8,519 bases of DNA from Oscillospiraceae bacterium (GTDB taxonomy: Bacteria > Bacillota > Clostridia > Oscillospirales > Acutalibacteraceae): contig DNXM01000061.1 of assembly GCA_003505905.1 (NCBI GenBank), positions 1 through 8,519 on the forward strand, read 5' to 3'. Below the pieces are notes generated by a model. That model saw only the letters and a list, made by a program, of their open reading frames with translations, was not told where the DNA came from and searched no databases. The translations under genes and the position numbers were made by a program. Positions 6,259 through 8,519 of this stretch are shown piece after piece. Position 1 is the first letter of the stretch. Each line of letters opens with the position of its first letter.

Positions 6259-7104
6259 ATGGCAAAAAGAAAATTAGGTATGTCACTCATCGTTCTCATC
6301 GTGGCGGCTACCACCTTGGTTTCCGGTACATACGCATGGTTCTTGGTCGGCGGCTTTGCCGAGCTGTTTGACCTTGGCTTCGATGTTATCGAAGCATCCG
6401 GCGGTATCGAAATTCAAGGCTCCGCAGGCATGGCGTGCGCATCGTCCGATGCGGCTGCAACCTCCGGCTGGGGTGCTTATTTGAGCCGTGACTGCTTCAA
6501 TGCAGGCGAAATCATCGCAGATGGCGGCAAGTATGCTCCCGTTTCCAGTGCAAACGGCACGAGCTTCAAAAAAGTCGGCTTGGAGGGTGGCTATTTCGCT
6601 GCCATGACTCCCGAAAAGGGCGTTGACTACAACGATTTCACCATCAAGGCTCGTTCCACCAATGACCAGGCCATCAACGCAACCATGACCATTGCTTTGA
6701 CCGGCAAGGATGCCGATATTGCCGCTTTGGAGGCTGCTCGTGTTTCCGTCACCTATGGCGGCACCACAACCATCTATGCGGTCAATGATTCCGGCACATC
6801 CGCTGTTACAGGTGACCTTCCCGCCGCAACCGTGCAGGATTCCAACAACAACAGCATCATTGATTCGTCCGAAGGCTCTTCCTACATTTCCGGTCAGGCC
6901 ACAACGAACATGACGGTTGCCGAGGGCGATTCCAACAAGTATGTTGTTTCCGTTCCGCTGACCAATATCCCTGCCAACACCGGTTCGGCTGAAATCGCCG
7001 TTCGTGTTTGGATTGAAGGCAACGATGCCGATTGTACCGGCGAAAAGCTCAGCGCAAAGCACTTGGGCGTTAAGATTACCTTCGGTTCACAGGCAGCGGA
7101 GTAA
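6259..7104 (+). CDS. Second secreted TasA/camelysin-like protein with SipW-type signal
   Basis: The 281-residue product is preceded by AAGAGGG (6245-6251). The signal region is a basic start (MAKRK), a hydrophobic segment (about 8-22) and SGTYAWF (22-28), the SipW-type cleavage neighbourhood also present in the 4257 gene product. The exported part contains YNDFTIKARSTND (124-136), TTTIYAVND (169-177), an acidic loop DSNNNSIIDSSE (194-205) with calcium-loop spacing, and VRVWIEGNDADC (248-259), followed by a terminal strand (LGVKITFG). Besides the conserved C259 it has C60 and C79. Overall similarity to the 4257 product is confined to these blocks, so the two are diverged paralogues, perhaps major and minor subunits of one fibre. 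Codon use is more like that of the neighbours (GCG and TTG present), suggesting lower expression. Substrate for either adjacent SipW-type peptidase; the downstream one is only 41 bases away. Confidence 0.75.
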   Translation: MAKRKLGMSLIVLIVAATTLVSGTYAWFLVGGFAELFDLGFDVIEASGGIEIQGSAGMACASSDAAATSGWGAYLSRDCFNAGEIIADGGKYAPVSSANGTSFKKVGLEGGYFAAMTPEKGVDYNDFTIKARSTNDQAINATMTIALTGKDADIAALEAARVSVTYGGTTTIYAVNDSGTSAVTGDLPAATVQDSNNNSIIDSSEGSSYISGQATTNMTVAEGDSNKYVVSVPLTNIPANTGSAEIAVRVWIEGNDADCTGEKLSAKHLGVKITFGSQAAE

Positions 7105-7145
7105 GATTCTTCTCAAGCAAAATCCAACGCACAGAGGTTTCGTGA

Positions 7146-8030
7146 ATGATGTCAGATAACAGCAAGAAAAAAATATTCAGTGTGATGAAGGGCAAACCGT
7201 TCCGCATCATTTCCAACACGGTTTCCACCCTTGTTCTGATTATATCCATCGTCCTCTGTGCCGTTGTTATCATTTCCGCCAAATCCGGCACGGGTGCGCC
7301 GAATTTTGCCGGGTACTCGTTTCTTTCCGTGCGAAGTGACTCGATGGAGCCGAGCTTTTATGTCGGTGATTTAATCATCGTCCGCCGCTATAATGCTTCA
7401 CATACCTACAAGAAAGGCGATGTGATTTCTTTCCTTGCATATGACGCAACGGGCGAAATGTATATCAACACGCACCGCATCGAAGAAGTGGTTGAAGGTT
7501 CGTCTGTCAGCTATGTCACCAAGGGTGACAATGCACAAAAGCGTGATGTTAAGCGAGTTTACCCGACCAAAATTTTGGGGCAGTATACCGGCAAACGGTA
7601 TGCAGGTCTCGGCAAGGTATTTGAGTTTGCAAGCACTTCCAAAGGCGTTCTTTTAACCGTTATCATTCCTGCCGCCATCATTGTTGTGTGGCAGTTGCTC
7701 AATTACTTCCTATCGTTTTCCGACAAACGGATAGACGAGGGCGTTCCTCAACCCGCAGTCGCTCAACAGGCACCGCCTCAGCAATACCCTCCTGCGGCGG
7801 TCGATAAAGATGCGGTAATCCGAGAGTACATCCGAAAACAGCAGGAAGAAGAGTTCCAACGGCAAAAAATCATCGAGGAGTATCTTGCAAAGCAAAAAGA
7901 GCTTGAACAAGCCGAAAAAGAAAAGGCGGAAGAAGCCAAGATAAAAGCAATCATTTCCGAGTTCCTTGCGCAGCAGCAGGCACTCAATCAAGATTCCGAT
8001 ACGCAAGACAATAACAATCAAAACAGTTAA
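7146..8030 (+). CDS. sipW: Second SipW-type signal peptidase I (S26B) with coiled-coil tail
   Basis: The 294-residue protein is a paralogue of the peptidase at 5368. Two adjacent ATGs (7146, 7149) fit the GAGG at 7134-7137; 7146 has the better spacing. In order: a membrane segment (about 22-45), VRSDSMEPS (62-70) with S66 and the canonical SMEP box, GDLIIV (74-79), GDVISF (91-96), INTHRI (107-112) with H110, YVTKGDN (123-129) with D128, a second membrane segment (about 167-190), and a cytoplasmic tail. Ser-His-Asp marks the S26B class. The tail (about 193-294) has a Pro/Gln linker and a highly charged helix likely to be a coiled coil, with three copies of the repeat seen in its paralogue: VIREYIRKQ (224-232), IIEEYLAKQ (242-250) and IISEFLAQQ (269-277). 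Pairing with the TasA-like gene just upstream suggests a dedicated substrate or a second cleavage specificity. Confidence 0.88.
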   Translation: MMSDNSKKKIFSVMKGKPFRIISNTVSTLVLIISIVLCAVVIISAKSGTGAPNFAGYSFLSVRSDSMEPSFYVGDLIIVRRYNASHTYKKGDVISFLAYDATGEMYINTHRIEEVVEGSSVSYVTKGDNAQKRDVKRVYPTKILGQYTGKRYAGLGKVFEFASTSKGVLLTVIIPAAIIVVWQLLNYFLSFSDKRIDEGVPQPAVAQQAPPQQYPPAAVDKDAVIREYIRKQQEEEFQRQKIIEEYLAKQKELEQAEKEKAEEAKIKAIISEFLAQQQALNQDSDTQDNNNQNS

Positions 8031-8055
8031 AAAATCATCATGAGGTGGCAGTGAT

Positions 8056-8519
8056 ATGAGCGGTATTATCCAATTCTTAAACGAATTCCTCGATCAGCTT
8101 TTTGTTAAAGGCTTTTGGGGAATTATCAAAGGCTTCGGTTTAGGTATTGCAAACATCTTCAATGTTCCGAAGTATGTGAACATTTTCCGAATGTATGCCG
8201 GTACGCTTGGTGTCGGCGGAATTGTTCTCGGCGCACTGTGCGTGCTCCTTGTTCTTGCCATCCTTGCCGGACTTATCTTCTTGATTGTTCTTCTTGTTAA
8301 GAAGTACTTGAAGTTCCGCAAGACCGTTGTCAATCAAGAAGAGCTTCTCAACGAGGTTGCTACCCTTAACCGTGAGGTTATGAAGCTTTCAATTGAAAAA
8401 GACAAGATTCTCGCCATGAAGGTTTCACAGCTTGGTCTTCGCCCCGGCGAAAATCCCTACCTCGAAGCAACGGACGGCACTGTGTCCGCTTCCGCAGAAG
8501 GCGGCGAAGAGGGCAGTGG
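8056..8519 (+). CDS. Membrane protein with cytoplasmic coiled coil, unidentified (3' end outside window)
   Basis: An open frame begins at ATG 8056 after GAGG (8042-8045) and runs off the window end, giving 154 complete codons. The first 50 residues are amphipathic (MSGIIQFLNEFLDQLFVKGF...). A long hydrophobic segment follows (about 51-82), then KKYLKFRK and a charged helix (about 90-125, EELLNEVATLNREV, MKLSIEKDKILAMKV) with coiled-coil spacing, and a Gly/Ser/Glu-rich stretch that is still open. By the positive-inside rule the coiled coil faces the cytoplasm. I do not recognise the family. It lies 25 bases after the second peptidase and so probably belongs to the same operon; a cytoplasmic coiled coil beside peptidases with helical tails hints at a scaffold, which is only an inference. 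Confidence 0.75.
   Translation, partial: MSGIIQFLNEFLDQLFVKGFWGIIKGFGLGIANIFNVPKYVNIFRMYAGTLGVGGIVLGALCVLLVLAILAGLIFLIVLLVKKYLKFRKTVVNQEELLNEVATLNREVMKLSIEKDKILAMKVSQLGLRPGENPYLEATDGTVSASAEGGEEGS

Noticed and set aside
6283..7062. A 259-codon minus-strand open frame opposite the second TasA-like gene
   Set aside because: Its low-complexity Gly/Asp/Val composition is what the reverse of a Ser/Thr/Ala-rich gene yields; no domain is visible.
1..8519. Mobile elements, CRISPR arrays, tRNA or rRNA genes
   Set aside because: I saw no transposase or integrase reading frame, no regularly spaced repeats and no tRNA or rRNA signature.

Overview
The window reads as chromosomal DNA of a Gram-positive anaerobe of the class Clostridia (Oscillospiraceae/Ruminococcus-like is my best guess). 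The reasons are strong AGGAGG-type ribosome binding sites, TTG starts, a clear sigma-A-type promoter, moderate GC by eye, and SipW/TasA-like secretion genes without outer-membrane genes. The taxonomic call is an inference. All supported genes lie on the + strand.

Region 1 (1-2095) is the end of an operon. It holds the last codons of an unidentified gene, a sugar-kinase-like phosphotransferase of the NahK type whose ATG overlaps the preceding stop, and a membrane-anchored protein with the outline of a glycerophosphodiester phosphodiesterase but without its catalytic histidines. A perfect 8-bp terminator hairpin closes it.

Region 2 (2280-8519) starts at a near-consensus promoter (TTGACA, 17 bp, TAAAAT). 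In order it encodes: (a) a degenerate EAL-domain protein lacking the EAL triad and the catalytic lysine; (b) a membrane-anchored protein with a secreted domain ending in a VWxEGxDxxC motif; (c) a secreted TasA/camelysin-like protein with a SipW-type TYAWF signal region and apparently high-expression codon use; (d) a SipW-type (S26B, Ser-His-Asp) signal peptidase; (e) a second TasA-like secreted protein; (f) a second SipW-type signal peptidase; and (g) a membrane protein with a coiled coil, cut by the window end.

The three exported proteins share a C-terminal motif with one cysteine. The two cleavable ones also share an EF-hand/dockerin-like acidic loop. The two peptidases carry long cytoplasmic tails with a repeated I-x-E-[YF]-[LI] motif that I do not know from SipW of Bacillus. 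The 295-base gap between (c) and (d) is packed with inverted repeats and could set the ratio of abundant subunit to scarce protease.

My working model is a surface-fibre or matrix assembly locus: two substrate/peptidase pairs, a membrane-tethered paralogue as possible anchor, and a catalytically dead EAL protein as possible c-di-GMP sensor. The protein families are recognisable. The combined system, the tail motif and the regulatory RNA are inferences that I could not check against databases.
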